DNA of 64,000 nt, from NCBI RefSeq assembly GCF_029910235.1, contig NZ_CP112874.1:4011001-4075000 (forward strand), read 5' to 3'. A program made the translations under genes and the position numbers. Origin of the DNA: Pseudanabaena galeata CCNP1313 (GTDB taxonomy: Bacteria; Cyanobacteriota; Cyanobacteriia; Pseudanabaenales; Pseudanabaenaceae). The notes below the pieces were generated by a model that worked only from the letters and a program-made list of their open reading frames with translations, made no database searches and was not told the origin of the DNA. Below, piece by piece: positions 17,605 through 26,939 of this stretch. How positions within the stretch are numbered: the first letter of the stretch is position 1; every line of letters starts with the position of its first letter.

Positions 17605-17726
17605 CAATTCTCATTATAAAAATCGGTTTTTTGAAAGCCCGCCAACGGCAGGCTTTCAAAAAACCGATTTTAGTGTTTTCAGCCCCGAAGGCGCTGAAAA
17701 CACTAAAATCGGTTTCATAACGAGGA
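17605..17726. repeat. Double-hairpin repeat, family F (copy 1)
   Basis: Two hairpins separated and bounded by AAAATCGGTTT blocks. The first stem is built on TCGGTTTTTTGAAAGCC and its complement. The second pairs AGTGTTTTCAGC with GCTGAAAACACT. A second copy at 54368-54490 keeps both stems but changes paired bases together. It lies 50 bases upstream of the RNA methyltransferase gene. Confidence 0.75.
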
Positions 17727-17777
17727 TTTCTGATTTTCAAGTACTCAAAGCGCAAAAACGGATTTACGATCGCTACT

Positions 17778-18554
17778 ATGCCAAATACCACATCAAATAT
17801 CAGAATTGTGTTAGTCGAGACGGCGGGGGCGCGAAACCTTGGCTCAGTGGCAAGGGTGATGAAAAATTTTGGGCTAGCAGAATTGTGGTTAGTAAATCCG
17901 CAATGCGATCGCCTTAGTGATGAAGCGAGGCATATGGCAGTCCATGCATCGGAAATTTTAGAAAATGCAAGGATTGTGGATAATCTCCCAGATGCATTAG
18001 TGGGCTGTCATCGGGCGATCGCCACCGCAGGACGTATTGATCAGGGCGAGATGAAAGTTACTGATCCCCAAAAAGGTTTGAGTTGGTTAATGCAAGCGGA
18101 AATCAGTGCGATCGTTTTTGGCGCAGAGGATCGGGGTTTAAGTAATGCTGAGATTCAACATTGTCAGCAAGTGATCCGAATTCCCGTCAATCCAGACTAT
18201 CCCTCGCTTAATTTGGCGCAATCGGTGGGTATTTGCTGCTATCAATTGCAACTATTGAAAGCAAATTTTATGGAAAATTCTCAATGTCACGAAAATTTGA
18301 CTAGCCAAATCGCGCAAGATTTGATAGAGTCAGCACCCATAGACCTTGCTACCCGTGCAGACCTAGAAGCTTGCTACCAGCAACTTGAAGCAGTATTACT
18401 GAAGATCGGCTATGTTTATCCGCATACCGCCGCTCATCGGTTGCGAAAGTTTCGGCATATCTTCGATCGCGCAAATCTGAGTCCGTCGGAAGTTGCCATG
18501 CTGCGGGGAATTTTGCGTCAAGTTAATTGGGCCACGGCTCATCTTGATTCATAA
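17778..18554 (+). CDS. trmJ: SpoU/TrmH-family RNA 2'-O-methyltransferase, TrmJ-like
   Basis: A 258-residue SPOUT-class methyltransferase. Motif 1 is IRIVLVETAGARNLGSVARV at residues 8-27. Motif 2 is AIVFGAEDRGLSNAEI near 115-130, and motif 3 is IPVNPDYPSLNLAQSVGI near 136-155. These together form the knotted SAM-binding site. The VETAGARNLG start and the C-terminal helical tail fit the TrmJ/YfhQ branch, which methylates ribose at position 32 of tRNAs. The substrate has not been shown for this copy. ATG 17778 gives the normal N-terminus. The gene is flanked on both sides by palindromic repeats. Confidence 0.85.
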   Translation: MPNTTSNIRIVLVETAGARNLGSVARVMKNFGLAELWLVNPQCDRLSDEARHMAVHASEILENARIVDNLPDALVGCHRAIATAGRIDQGEMKVTDPQKGLSWLMQAEISAIVFGAEDRGLSNAEIQHCQQVIRIPVNPDYPSLNLAQSVGICCYQLQLLKANFMENSQCHENLTSQIAQDLIESAPIDLATRADLEACYQQLEAVLLKIGYVYPHTAAHRLRKFRHIFDRANLSPSEVAMLRGILRQVNWATAHLDS

Positions 18555-18683
18555 CTACTCGCGTATGATACCAATTACCGAAAGTGTTGCCACACTTTCG
18601 ATAATTAAAAACCAAACCCAGTAAGGGTTTTAAAATCACAAAATGGCTATGCCATTTTGTGATTTGGTATAACGCGAGTAGTT
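18553..18683. repeat. Family E element inside a second inverted repeat
   Basis: The outer arms AACTACTCGCGT and ACGCGAGTAGTT enclose a 103-base family E element (18568-18670). The E element has ATACCAA-type ends and three stems: CCGAAAGTG/CACTTTCG, AAAACC/GGTTTT, and AAATCACAAAATGGC with its complement. An equal-length copy lies at 22782-22884. The element occupies the gap between the methyltransferase and the serine hydrolase. Confidence 0.75.
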
Positions 18684-18727
18684 AATCGGTTAGTAGAGAC
18701 ATTTTTGTATCGGAGTTATAAATAGCA

Positions 18728-20317
18728 GTGGAACCCAGAAACTTTTCATCGCCTGACGCTACCGAAAAAAGTCGAGAAGCGCGTTTAAATAAGTTGCGCG
18801 AGCGTCGCGCCAAGGCTGTGACAAGCAATAGTGACTCTGTTCTCCGCCCAATTAGTTCTGAAGTTCCACCTCGTCTAGGGCGATCTCCAGACTCAAATCG
18901 TTCCCCAGAACCGATCCTCGGCAATCGATTTAGCAATCGAGCAGATCGCCGTTCTGAAGGACGAATACTGGAGAATAAGTTAAGACCATTACCCAATCGG
19001 CAAGGTTTTGTCGAGGCACGTATTGATCAACGCTCTGAGAATAGATCTGACAATAGAACTGAGCTAAGACCACGTAAAAAAACTAATGGGAGCAATCGGA
19101 CAATCCCGATCAAGTCGTCTATTAAGTCTTTGGGTTGGCATGTACTACGGTTAGCGATCGCAGGCATTGGGCTAAGTGTAATTGCTGGTACGGCCATCTC
19201 TTTCTGGCAAAGTCAGCAATCTATTGGTGCTAAAACTAATGCTACAGAATTAGTCGCGAAGGAAGATGCTAGTACACAAGATATTGCTCCCCTCGAACTC
19301 AAAACTGAGGTAACTCCTTTACTGAGCAAGGTCAAGGAATTGGCGGCTAAAGAAAAAGATCTCGTCATGCAAATGATGGTGGTTGATCTTGATTCTGGAG
19401 CCTATGTGCAAGTTGGTGCAAATCAGCCCATCGCGGCGGCTAGTACGATTAAAACCCCAATTTTGGTTGCTTTTTTTCAGGATGTGGATGCAGGCAAAAT
19501 AAAGCTTGATGAGCAGCTAGAGATGACTGCGGATGTCAAGGTGGGCGAAGCGGGTGATTTTCAGCTTTTACCAACGGGTACAAAAATTTCGGCGTTGGAA
19601 ACAGCAACCCAAATGATTGTGATCAGTGATAATACAGCCACTAACATGATCATTAAGCGTCTTGGTGGGCTTGCAGCACTGAATCAACGCTTCAAATCTT
19701 GGGGGTTAAATAATATGGTCATCAAGAATCAACTGCCCGATCTTGAAGGTACGAATACAATTAGTACCCAAGATATGGTGACGTTATTTGCGATGATTGA
19801 TAAGGGTAAATTGATCGAGCCACGTAGTCGCGATCGCTTTATGGATATCATGAGCCGTCCAGTGACCAAAACGCTTTTGCCTAAAGGGCTTGGTGAAGAG
19901 GCTAGAATTATCCATAAAACAGGTGATATCGGTCTAGCGGTTGGTGATGCTGGGATCGTTGATATGCCTAATGGCAAACGCTATGCGATCGCGGTAATGG
20001 TTAAGCGTCCTGATAATGATCAACGCGCCAATGAGTTAATCCGCCAAATCTCGCGAACAACTTACGACTATTTTCTCAATGGTGGTAGTTTACCTGCTAG
20101 CAATTCTAGCCCTGTTAATCCCACTGCCCCAGCTTCTCAAGAGTCCATTGATTCCACAAATTCTCCAACTCTAAATAATGGTGGTAGCGGGACTAGCATT
20201 ATTGAAAACATTACTTTGCCATTGCCCAATGCAACTCCGAATATGTCTCCATCAACAAGCCCAAACACATCACCAAATTTCATCAATCCACCCGAAGTAA
20301 CTCGTCAAAATCCATAA
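18728..20317 (+). CDS. Membrane-anchored class A beta-lactamase-like serine hydrolase
   Basis: A 529-residue protein. The first ~130 residues are basic and low-complexity (many Arg/Ser/Asn), then one membrane helix (VLRLAIAGIGLSVIAGTAI, about 137-157). The hydrolase domain holds the three active-site motifs of penicillin-recognising enzymes: STIK (near 238), SDN (near 300) and KTG (near 398). The tail, about 460-529, is rich in Pro, Ser, Thr and Asn. Family members act on beta-lactams or peptidoglycan-derived peptides in the periplasm. I saw no clear class A Omega-loop ExxLN motif, so true beta-lactamase activity is doubtful. The long cytoplasmic basic region is unusual. An intrinsic terminator follows. 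Confidence 0.85.
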   Translation: MEPRNFSSPDATEKSREARLNKLRERRAKAVTSNSDSVLRPISSEVPPRLGRSPDSNRSPEPILGNRFSNRADRRSEGRILENKLRPLPNRQGFVEARIDQRSENRSDNRTELRPRKKTNGSNRTIPIKSSIKSLGWHVLRLAIAGIGLSVIAGTAISFWQSQQSIGAKTNATELVAKEDASTQDIAPLELKTEVTPLLSKVKELAAKEKDLVMQMMVVDLDSGAYVQVGANQPIAAASTIKTPILVAFFQDVDAGKIKLDEQLEMTADVKVGEAGDFQLLPTGTKISALETATQMIVISDNTATNMIIKRLGGLAALNQRFKSWGLNNMVIKNQLPDLEGTNTISTQDMVTLFAMIDKGKLIEPRSRDRFMDIMSRPVTKTLLPKGLGEEARIIHKTGDIGLAVGDAGIVDMPNGKRYAIAVMVKRPDNDQRANELIRQISRTTYDYFLNGGSLPASNSSPVNPTAPASQESIDSTNSPTLNNGGSGTSIIENITLPLPNATPNMSPSTSPNTSPNFINPPEVTRQNP

Positions 20318-20319
20318 AC

Positions 20320-20349
20320 AAAAAAGCCACGCAAAGCGTGGCTTTTTTT
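20320..20349. terminator. Rho-independent terminator
   Basis: AAAAAAGCCACGC / GCGTGGCTTTTTT with the loop AAA lies directly after the serine hydrolase stop. It has a T-tract in the gene direction and an A-tract on the other side, so it can act on both strands. Confidence 0.85.
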
Positions 20350-20356
20350 GTTTATG

Positions 20357-20437
20357 GGATTTTTTAAAAGTGTTGCAAAGCAACGCTTTTAAAAAATCCT
20401 TGATTTTATTGAGGGCGCAAAGCGCCCTCAATAAAAT
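20357..20437. repeat. Two adjacent perfect hairpins with AAA loops
   Basis: The first pairs GGATTTTTTAAAAG..GTTGC with its complement around AAA. The second pairs ATTTTATTGAGGGCGC with its complement, also around AAA. The second stem ends on the txlA stop codon. They belong to the loop-plus-variable-arm hairpins seen across the window and could terminate txlA. Confidence 0.65.
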
Positions 20438-20997
20438 TATGAGTGATCCCTTGGTTGAGAGATATCGGCGGCTTTTGGCTCAGAGAAACGTGACGTGCGA
20501 TCGCTACTAATACTGTTGTGGGGTAAAGGCTGGTCAGCGATCGCCGCTTCGATATTTGCTGCCATAATTTCGCGAGGGACTACTCCTGTCGTATCACCGA
20601 TCGCCTGATTAGCACGATCTAAAAAAATAAACCGAGGAATCCCATCAACCCGATATTTAGTCACCTCTGGCAACCACTTAGTATTGTCTACATTTAGCAT
20701 CACAAAATTCATGCGATCGCTATATTCCTTTTCCAGTGATAAATTATCTGCCGCCATCGACTGACAACTGGTACACCAATCTGCATAAAACTCAATTGTG
20801 GTTGGTTTTCCATTGGCTAAAGCCTCATCAATGGGCAGTGCTGCCGCCGCAACTGCATCTAGCGATGTGCTACTTTGTTGCGCCTGAAACCCGAAAAATA
20901 GGGCTGTAGTCAATAGGATGGCAGCGATCGCCACTAATAAATTTCGCAATTGATTAGAAGTGGCTGGCGGCGGACTAGTTGAATGCTCTGAATTCAT
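20437..20997 (-). CDS. txlA: Thylakoid/periplasmic thioredoxin-like protein TxlA (HCF164-like)
   Basis: A 186-residue membrane-anchored thioredoxin. One N-terminal membrane helix (LLVAIAAILLTTALFFGF, about 20-38) is followed by the thioredoxin fold with the active site WCTSCQ near residues 74-79. The cis-proline strand motif is GIPRFIFLD. The WCTSC form and single anchor match cyanobacterial TxlA and plant HCF164. These pass reducing equivalents across the thylakoid membrane for cytochrome b6f assembly. The C-terminal ~35 residues are polar. No CcdA or cytochrome biogenesis gene is adjacent. Its stop codon touches a perfect hairpin. Confidence 0.88.
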   Translation of the reverse strand: MNSEHSTSPPPATSNQLRNLLVAIAAILLTTALFFGFQAQQSSTSLDAVAAAALPIDEALANGKPTTIEFYADWCTSCQSMAADNLSLEKEYSDRMNFVMLNVDNTKWLPEVTKYRVDGIPRFIFLDRANQAIGDTTGVVPREIMAANIEAAIADQPLPHNSISSDRTSRFSEPKAADISQPRDHS

Positions 20998-21070
20998 GAC
21001 AATAACTTACGAAAATAACTATTCCCATTATGCCGAGCAAGGTTTGCCCTATGCTAAAGAAATTCTAAAT

Positions 21071-21112
21071 GAGTTATGAGAGGCTTATCTACGGGTAAGC
21101 CTCTCATAACTT
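21071..21112. repeat. Perfect hairpin between txlA and the MFS gene
   Basis: AGTTATGAGAGGCTTA and TAAGCCTCTCATAACT pair around CTACGGG. It joins directly to the left end of the family D element at 21112. It lies between divergent genes, so a terminator role is unlikely. Confidence 0.65.
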
Positions 21113-21226
21113 AACGTCAGTTCGACAAAAGCGAAAAATGGTAAGAATCGCTAAGCGATTCTTACCATTTTTCGCCATTTGCGGCGTGCGAAGCACGCCG
21201 CAAATGGCTATATCGAACTCACGTTA
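21112..21226. repeat. Inverted-repeat element, family D (long copy)
   Basis: TAACGTCAGTTCGA faces TCGAACTCACGTTA over 115 bases. Inside are two hairpins: AAAAATGGTAAGAATCGC/GCGATTCTTACCATTTTT and CCATTTGCGGCGTGC/GCACGCCGCAAATGG. The copy at 56274-56387 is almost identical in reverse orientation, which suggests recent movement. It lies 29 bases upstream of the MFS start and may affect its expression. Confidence 0.85.
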
Positions 21227-21254
21227 ATTTAAAACTGAAATTACGCAACCAATC

Positions 21255-22730
21255 ATGAGTAATTCCGAAAGTTCCTTTGATGCATCCCCATATGATCTTA
21301 CCCAAGCTAAATTAACCCTTAGTGAAAAAATTGCCTATGGTGCAGGTGATCTTGGCACTTCGATCACCACCAATTTGCTCTCATTTTTTCTATTATTCTT
21401 TTTTACCAATGTCGCAGGACTCGATCCCGCCCTTGCTGGAGTGGTTTTATTAATTGGCAAAATCTTTGATGCCATCAATGACCCGATTGTTGGTGTACTT
21501 AGCGATCGCACCAAATCCAAAATGGGCAGGCGACTACCTTGGATGCTCTATGCAGCGATTCCTTTTGGGCTGTCTTTTTTCGCGCAATGGCTAGTGCCTA
21601 GCACCGATAAGATGGTTCTTTTCTGGTATTACGTGATTGTGGGCATTGTGTTTAATCTCTTTTTCACAGCCGTTAATCTTCCCTATACCGCGCTCACGCC
21701 CGAAATTACCCAAGATTACAACGAACGTACTAGCCTTAATACCTTCCGTTTTACCTTCTCCATCGGTGGCAGTATTGTCTCGTTATTTATCGCCCAATTA
21801 ATTTTTGCCTTCTTTAAAGATCCTGCACGGCAGACGGATAGCTGTAATACAGGTGGAATGCAATATATTGTGCTGGGTGCAGTCTGTGCAATTATTTCCA
21901 GTTTCTCGATTTATTGGTGTGTCTGGGGAATTAAAAGAAGAGCGATCGCCAGCGATCGGCATCGACTTCATAATGAATCGATTGATGCGAATACGGAAGA
22001 AATGAGTTTTGTAGAGCAACTAAAAATTGTGTTTAGAAACCGTCCATTTCTTTATGTGATTGGGATCTATTTCAGTTCATGGTTAGCACTACAAATTACC
22101 GCATCGATTATTCCGTACTTTGTCGTGAATCGGATGCAAATGCAAGAGAGTGATTTCATTCTCGTAACGATCGCAGTTCAAGGTACAGCCCTAGTCATGT
22201 TGTCAGTATGGAGTGCGGTTAGTAAGAGGTTTGGTAAAAAAGAAGCCTATTTTATGGGTGGAGGGATTTGGATCATTGCTCAAGCGGGGCTATTCTTTTT
22301 AGAACCAGGACAGACCTTACAACTCTATATTCTGGCGATTATGGCAGGTTGTGGGGTTTCCACCGCCTACCTGATTCCTTGGTCAATGATTCCTGATGTC
22401 ACGGATCTTGATGAGCTAGAGACAGGTCAACGCCGCGAAGGAATTTTCTATGCCTTCATGGTGCTATTACAAAAGTTTGGGCTAGCGGCTGGTTTGTTTC
22501 TGCTTGGTCTGGGTTTGTCATGGGCAAAATTTCAAGAGAGTGTGCCTTGTCAGCCATTACCAACTCAGCCTGATTCGGCAGTATTTGCAATTCGCTTAGC
22601 GATCGGTCCTTTGCCGACGATCGCTCTTGTGATTGGTTTAGGTTTGGCATATTTTTATCCGATTACTCGCGAGGTGCATACAGAGATTTTGATGCGCCTA
22701 TCAGAAAGAAGAAGAGAACAAAGCGAGTAA
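21255..22730 (+). CDS. MFS transporter, GPH (glycoside-pentoside-hexuronide) type
   Basis: A 491-residue polytopic membrane protein with about 12 hydrophobic segments. The GPH/MFS_2 family signatures are the N-terminal KIAYGAGDLGTSI, DAINDPIVGVLSDRTKSKMG between helices 2 and 3 followed by GRRLPWML, and the late motif SMIPDVTDLDELETGQRREG. GPH proteins are Na+ or H+ coupled sugar symporters in the cytoplasmic membrane. The substrate cannot be told from sequence. The gene is monocistronic: repeats upstream and a terminator downstream. Start ATG 21255 is preceded by a family D element. Confidence 0.87.
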   Translation: MSNSESSFDASPYDLTQAKLTLSEKIAYGAGDLGTSITTNLLSFFLLFFFTNVAGLDPALAGVVLLIGKIFDAINDPIVGVLSDRTKSKMGRRLPWMLYAAIPFGLSFFAQWLVPSTDKMVLFWYYVIVGIVFNLFFTAVNLPYTALTPEITQDYNERTSLNTFRFTFSIGGSIVSLFIAQLIFAFFKDPARQTDSCNTGGMQYIVLGAVCAIISSFSIYWCVWGIKRRAIASDRHRLHNESIDANTEEMSFVEQLKIVFRNRPFLYVIGIYFSSWLALQITASIIPYFVVNRMQMQESDFILVTIAVQGTALVMLSVWSAVSKRFGKKEAYFMGGGIWIIAQAGLFFLEPGQTLQLYILAIMAGCGVSTAYLIPWSMIPDVTDLDELETGQRREGIFYAFMVLLQKFGLAAGLFLLGLGLSWAKFQESVPCQPLPTQPDSAVFAIRLAIGPLPTIALVIGLGLAYFYPITREVHTEILMRLSERRREQSE

Positions 22731-22761
22731 ACAAAAAGCACCCGATGGGTGCTTTTTGTTT
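22730..22761. terminator. Rho-independent terminator after the MFS gene
   Basis: AACAAAAAGCACCC / GGGTGCTTTTTGTT with the loop GAT starts at the stop codon. A clear T-rich run follows the stem. Confidence 0.85.
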
Positions 22762-22781
22762 GAGCAATAGAAATTTATCTA

Positions 22782-22884
22782 ATACCAATTCCCGAAAGTG
22801 TGGCTACACTTTTGGGAATTAAAAACCAAACCCAGTAGGGGTTTTCAAATCACAAAATGGCTACGCCATTTTGTGATTTGGTAT
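22782..22884. repeat. Family E element (copy 2)
   Basis: 103 bases, the same length as the copy at 18568-18670, with ATACCAATT and GATTTGGTAT ends. In the first stem the outer pairs differ from copy 1 on both arms (CCCG.../...GGG against ACCG.../...GAT), so pairing is kept. The third stem around ATGGCTA(C/T)GCCAT is identical except for the loop. Confidence 0.75.
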
Positions 22885-22890
22885 AACAAA

Positions 22891-22925
22891 TAGTGTGAGG
22901 CGGCGCGAAGCGCCGCCTCACACTA
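22891..22925. repeat. Perfect GAA-loop hairpin
   Basis: TAGTGTGAGGCGGCGC and its complement close on GAA. The core is GGCGGCGCGAAGCGCCGCC with a copy-specific arm TAGTGTGA. It lies between the convergent MFS and infB genes. Confidence 0.65.
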
Positions 22926-22937
22926 AGCTATAAAAGC

Positions 22938-22968
22938 TTAAAAAAGCGTCCCTAGGGACGCTTTTTTT
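22938..22968. terminator. Rho-independent terminator of infB
   Basis: AAAAAGCGTCCC / GGGACGCTTTTT with a tight TA centre. It is positioned right after the minus-strand infB stop at 22970, and the A-run on the plus strand is the U-tract of the infB transcript. Confidence 0.8.
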
Positions 22969-22969
22969 A

Positions 22970-25900
22970 TTAAGAAGTAGCTAGCGTGCGACGCTTGGTG
23001 ACCATACGGAAAGCTTCGATGATATCGCCCTCTTTCCATGTCGAGAACTTCGCAAGGGAGATACCGCACTCAAATCCAGAGGCAACCTCCTTCGCGTCAT
23101 CCTTAACCCGTCGCAGCGAGTCAAGCACGGCTGAATGTACAACCTCATTGCCACGTTTGACACGGACATTACAGTTGCGGATCAGCTTGCCATTCTGGAC
23201 ATAGCAACCAGCCACAGCCCCCTTACCAATCGTAAAGATGGCGCGGACTTCAGCTTGACCAAGGTATTCCTCGACCATTTCAGGATCGAGTAAACCTTCC
23301 ATTGCGTCTTGGATATCTTCCAAGAGCTTATAGATAACGTTGTAATCACGGAAGTCAACACCAAGGTCATCCGCAGCCTGTCTTGCACCAGGAGCCATTG
23401 TGGTATTGAAACCAAGTACAACCGCCGAGCTAGCCGCCGCTAAACTGATATCGTTTTCGGTGATTTCCCCAGGAGCCGACAGGAGTATACGAAGTTGGAC
23501 TTCGCGCTGAGGTAGTTGAGCCAAAGAACCAAGAATGGCTTCGAGGGAGCCTTGAACATCCGCTTTGAGGATAATATTGAGTTCCTTGAGATCGCCTTCT
23601 TTGACTTTTTCGGACAAAGTACCAAGGGTGACCCGACGTGAAGCCATGGCTTGTACCAAGCGGGCTTGACGTTGATCCATGGTGCGTTGATCGGCGATCG
23701 CACGGGCTTGTTTTTCATCAAGGTAGACTTCAAACTCATCACCCGCCGCAGGGACATCGCCCAAACCAAGGACTTCCACCGCAAAGGATGGCGAAGCTTT
23801 ATCGACACGTACACCGCGATCGTCCACCATGGCACGTACCTTACCAAAGGCAGCACCAGCCACGAAGATATCACCAACGCGCAATGTACCGTTTTGAACT
23901 AGCAATGTTGCTACGGGACCCTTCGCCTTGTCGAGGTGAGCTTCAATGACTGTACCCTTAGCAGTACGGTTGGGGTTCGCCTGTAAATCTTCAACTTCAG
24001 CAACCAGCAAGATCATTTCCAGCAAGGTATCAAGGTTCTCGCGACGGATCGCGCTTACAGGAACCATGATTGTGTCGCCACCCCATTCTTCGGCAACGAG
24101 AGCATATTCAGTTAACTCTTGGCGAATGCGATCGGGTTGAGCTTCAACCTTGTCAACTTTGTTAATGGCAACAACGATTGGTACTTTAGCAGCACGGGCA
24201 TGGCTGATCGCTTCAATGGTTTGAGGTTGTACACCATCATCGGCAGCAACAACCAGTACGGCAATGTCTGTAACCTTTGTACCACGCGCACGCATGGCGG
24301 TAAAGGCTTCGTGTCCAGGAGTATCAAGGAAGACGATTTGCTGTTTCTGACCATTATGCTCAACATCGACGTGATATGCACCAATATGTTGAGTAATACC
24401 ACCTGCTTCTCCTTGAGCGACTTTACTCTTCCGAATTGCATCAAGTAGGGTTGTTTTACCATGGTCAACATGTCCCATGATCGTAACTACGGGAGGACGA
24501 CGCTGCAGTTTATCGAGGTCGCCAACATCGATCATTTCGGTCTTGAGCGCTAGCTCGACGACTTCAGGATCGTGGACTTCATATCCCAGTTCCGCTGCCA
24601 CCATTTTGGCAGTACCGACATCAAGGGTTTGGTTAATATTCGCCATGATCCCCTTCATAAACAGGGTGCGAATCACTTCTGTCTCAGAAAGTACTAGGCG
24701 CTTGGCTAGTACAGCGACGGTCATACCCTCTTCAATTTCCACCGAAGTAGGCTTTTCAGGAATAATTTCGACTTGTTGATGACGGCGATCGCGACTTGGT
24801 GCAGATCTTTTACCCTTTTGTGTGGGCTTGATGTCAGCCGCCATGGTTGGCTTTGATGGCACTGCTACGGCTTTAGGGCGAGCCGCAGGACGAGCTAGAG
24901 ACAAACTGATCTGAGCAAGCTCAGCAGCAGCTTCCAGATCGGCGGCATCATCGTCATCATCTGCAAAATCACGCAGATAGCGCTTGGGCTTATTCAGGCG
25001 ATTCTTTTCTTTAAGCTCTAATAAATCCTTTTCTTCTTCTTCCTTAGACTTACCCTTGCGCTTACTTGCTTTGTTTGGCAGAGTGGGTTTTTCCAAAAGT
25101 TCAGGTAATGCAGGATTAAATCCGCCCGCAGCATCAGGTTTCTTGCCAGTTTTGTCAGCAATTACTGGCTTCTCAGGCGCACGCATTAAGGTGGGCATCG
25201 GAGGACGCAAGTTGTGGGGAGGCTCGGTCGGAGCGGTGATCCCCCTTTCAATGAGTACTGAGTCCTTGACCAATTTTGGTCCACGACCTTGAGGTCTACC
25301 GTTAGCAGGAGCCACAGGTTGTTCAGCAGGCTTGTTCAGTTTTGGCTTTTCAGGCTTGTTTACCCTAACTGTTTCTGGATTGATTTCTTGTTTGACCTGC
25401 TCAGACCTGTCTTGTTCCGACTTACTTTGATTAGCTTTTGCTGAAATCCTTGACTCATCTGAAGGTCTGGCGGCTGGAGGTTTGGGAGCAATAACTGCTT
25501 TAGGTGTAGCAGACACAGGAGGTTTAGGACGCTCTGGCGCTACAGGCTTATTTAACTTGACTTGAGGGGGTGACACACTTACCAAAGCTTGTTTGGGCGC
25601 AAGAGGACGTTCAGCTTTTTCGGCTGGTGGTCGTTCAGATCTTGGATTTTCTTTGCGGGGGGGCTCTTTGGGTGCTTGTTTGGATGGGTTGTTTACCCTT
25701 GCGGCGATCGCTGGCTCCTCAACTGTGATTTTCGCAGGACTCGATACAGCAGCCTTTTCTGGTGATTTGGGGGCAGTTGGCGGCGCAATTAATTCTGTCT
25801 TTGGTTCTGATGGCGATGTTGGCTGAGAGTCTTTGATCGCTTGGGGATTTACTGGTGAGGTCAATTCTGTTTCTGATGTTAATTCAATTTTGGGCGCAGG

Positions 25901-26401
25901 TGTGGATTCGGACAGATTGCCTTCTGGGACAGAAGGACGACTAGGAGGCTTAACTAATGAAGAAGCAGAGGGCATGGGCAAGGGAGGGTTGATAACAGCA
26001 GTTTTAGCAGGAGGTTCTGAGCTAGGCTCAGCGATCGCATTAGATGAGTTAAGAGGCGGATGCAGAGGAGGTGTAGCTCCTACATTACCAGAGACGGGCG
26101 GAGTATTGAGACGGATTGTGGGCTTGGTAACAGCAAGAATTTGTTGCTTGGCAATACGAGCATCGGATTCTTTGGTCTTTGCCACAGCAATTGCTTTCTT
26201 TTCAGAAGTTTTGGGATCAGTCGTTTTGGGATAATGTTGAGGGGCTTTGATACGTACCAATTCCGCCTCTGATTCTGTAATTGTACTACTATGACTTTTG
26301 ACAACTATATTTAATTTCTCACACACCGCGATGACATCTTTGGTGTCGAGATCTAGCTCTCGCGAGAGTTCATATAGTCGAACTCGATTGCTTATACTCA
26401 T
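22970..26401 (-). CDS. infB: Translation initiation factor IF-2
   Basis: A 1143-residue GTPase that brings initiator tRNA to the 30S subunit. The N-terminal IF2_N domain ([19 protein letters not shown]) is followed by a very long Pro/Ala/Lys/Ser-rich linker (about 60-430), a basic segment, a second IF2_N domain ([19 protein letters not shown], about 560) and the G domain. G motifs are GHVDHGKTT near 642, DTPGHEAF and NKVDKV. Domains II to IV then bind the ribosome and fMet-tRNA. Cyanobacterial IF-2 is typically about 1000 residues or more because of this linker. The usual upstream neighbour ylxR/nusA is not seen; the gene starts after a 500-base AT-rich region. Confidence 0.96.
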   Translation of the reverse strand: MSISNRVRLYELSRELDLDTKDVIAVCEKLNIVVKSHSSTITESEAELVRIKAPQHYPKTTDPKTSEKKAIAVAKTKESDARIAKQQILAVTKPTIRLNTPPVSGNVGATPPLHPPLNSSNAIAEPSSEPPAKTAVINPPLPMPSASSLVKPPSRPSVPEGNLSESTPAPKIELTSETELTSPVNPQAIKDSQPTSPSEPKTELIAPPTAPKSPEKAAVSSPAKITVEEPAIAARVNNPSKQAPKEPPRKENPRSERPPAEKAERPLAPKQALVSVSPPQVKLNKPVAPERPKPPVSATPKAVIAPKPPAARPSDESRISAKANQSKSEQDRSEQVKQEINPETVRVNKPEKPKLNKPAEQPVAPANGRPQGRGPKLVKDSVLIERGITAPTEPPHNLRPPMPTLMRAPEKPVIADKTGKKPDAAGGFNPALPELLEKPTLPNKASKRKGKSKEEEEKDLLELKEKNRLNKPKRYLRDFADDDDDAADLEAAAELAQISLSLARPAARPKAVAVPSKPTMAADIKPTQKGKRSAPSRDRRHQQVEIIPEKPTSVEIEEGMTVAVLAKRLVLSETEVIRTLFMKGIMANINQTLDVGTAKMVAAELGYEVHDPEVVELALKTEMIDVGDLDKLQRRPPVVTIMGHVDHGKTTLLDAIRKSKVAQGEAGGITQHIGAYHVDVEHNGQKQQIVFLDTPGHEAFTAMRARGTKVTDIAVLVVAADDGVQPQTIEAISHARAAKVPIVVAINKVDKVEAQPDRIRQELTEYALVAEEWGGDTIMVPVSAIRRENLDTLLEMILLVAEVEDLQANPNRTAKGTVIEAHLDKAKGPVATLLVQNGTLRVGDIFVAGAAFGKVRAMVDDRGVRVDKASPSFAVEVLGLGDVPAAGDEFEVYLDEKQARAIADQRTMDQRQARLVQAMASRRVTLGTLSEKVKEGDLKELNIILKADVQGSLEAILGSLAQLPQREVQLRILLSAPGEITENDISLAAASSAVVLGFNTTMAPGARQAADDLGVDFRDYNVIYKLLEDIQDAMEGLLDPEMVEEYLGQAEVRAIFTIGKGAVAGCYVQNGKLIRNCNVRVKRGNEVVHSAVLDSLRRVKDDAKEVASGFECGISLAKFSTWKEGDIIEAFRMVTKRRTLATS

Positions 26402-26939
26402 TGCTCACTCTGCCCTGCGTAACTGTTGTACACGATGAAATTGAATTTACATAGAAGTTGCTTCCTGTCTTTTGCTAGGTTGAATTACATTGGCTGAATT
26501 ACATTGACCATAGTTAATCTTAGAAGCGCCTAGCTATTCCTGATGAACAGGCTAGCGAGTATGTTTCAATTTTTAGATGAAACTACTATAGCTATTATTA
26601 CTCATACAATCTAGTAATATGAGAAGTCAGAATAATTTGGCTCACAAATCCTTGGCAAAATCTCACTCAGTTTACTAGCTCTTGTACATTACCCCTAAAC
26701 ACAGTTTTTGAGAAGAGATTTTTTGTGTATGCATTGCCTTGAGTTAATTTCAGTTAAATATATTGAGAAAGCCATGCCTTGTAGGAATTCCTCAATATAT
26801 TTAACTGAAATTAACCGACTAAGTAAGGTTTTTAAAGCTCTGTAAATTTATTATCGTTTTTACAGTTGTTTACATTAGTTTACTTTAATGTAGGATCGGA
26901 TTGTCTCGCAGTGTTCTGCCCCCCATTGTTTTGATATCT
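26402..26939. other. Intergenic region between divergent infB and lepA
   Basis: About 540 AT-rich bases without a credible gene. No ylxR or nusA remnant is visible upstream of infB. It carries the perfect 25-base inverted repeat at 26743-26815 and presumably both promoters. Confidence 0.55.
26743..26815. repeat. Perfect 25-base inverted repeat
   Basis: The arms 26743-26767 (GTTAATTTCAGTTAAATATA then TTGAG) and 26791-26815 are exact reverse complements, with a 23-base spacer containing CATGCCTTGTAGGAA. The arms are AT-rich, unlike the GC-rich hairpins elsewhere, and no second copy was noticed in the window. It lies about 125 bases before the lepA start and about 340 bases upstream of infB. 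It could be a regulatory cruciform, a leader hairpin or a small mobile element. Confidence 0.75.

Noticed and set aside
18728..20317. Naming the serine hydrolase a true beta-lactamase (bla)
   Set aside because: STIK, SDN and KTG are present, but I could not find a clear Omega-loop glutamate motif, and the long basic N-terminus and polar tail are atypical.
25833..26234. A 133-residue plus-strand open frame opposite infB
   Set aside because: It is the antisense shadow of the Pro/Ala-rich linker of IF-2 (Gly-rich on the other strand).
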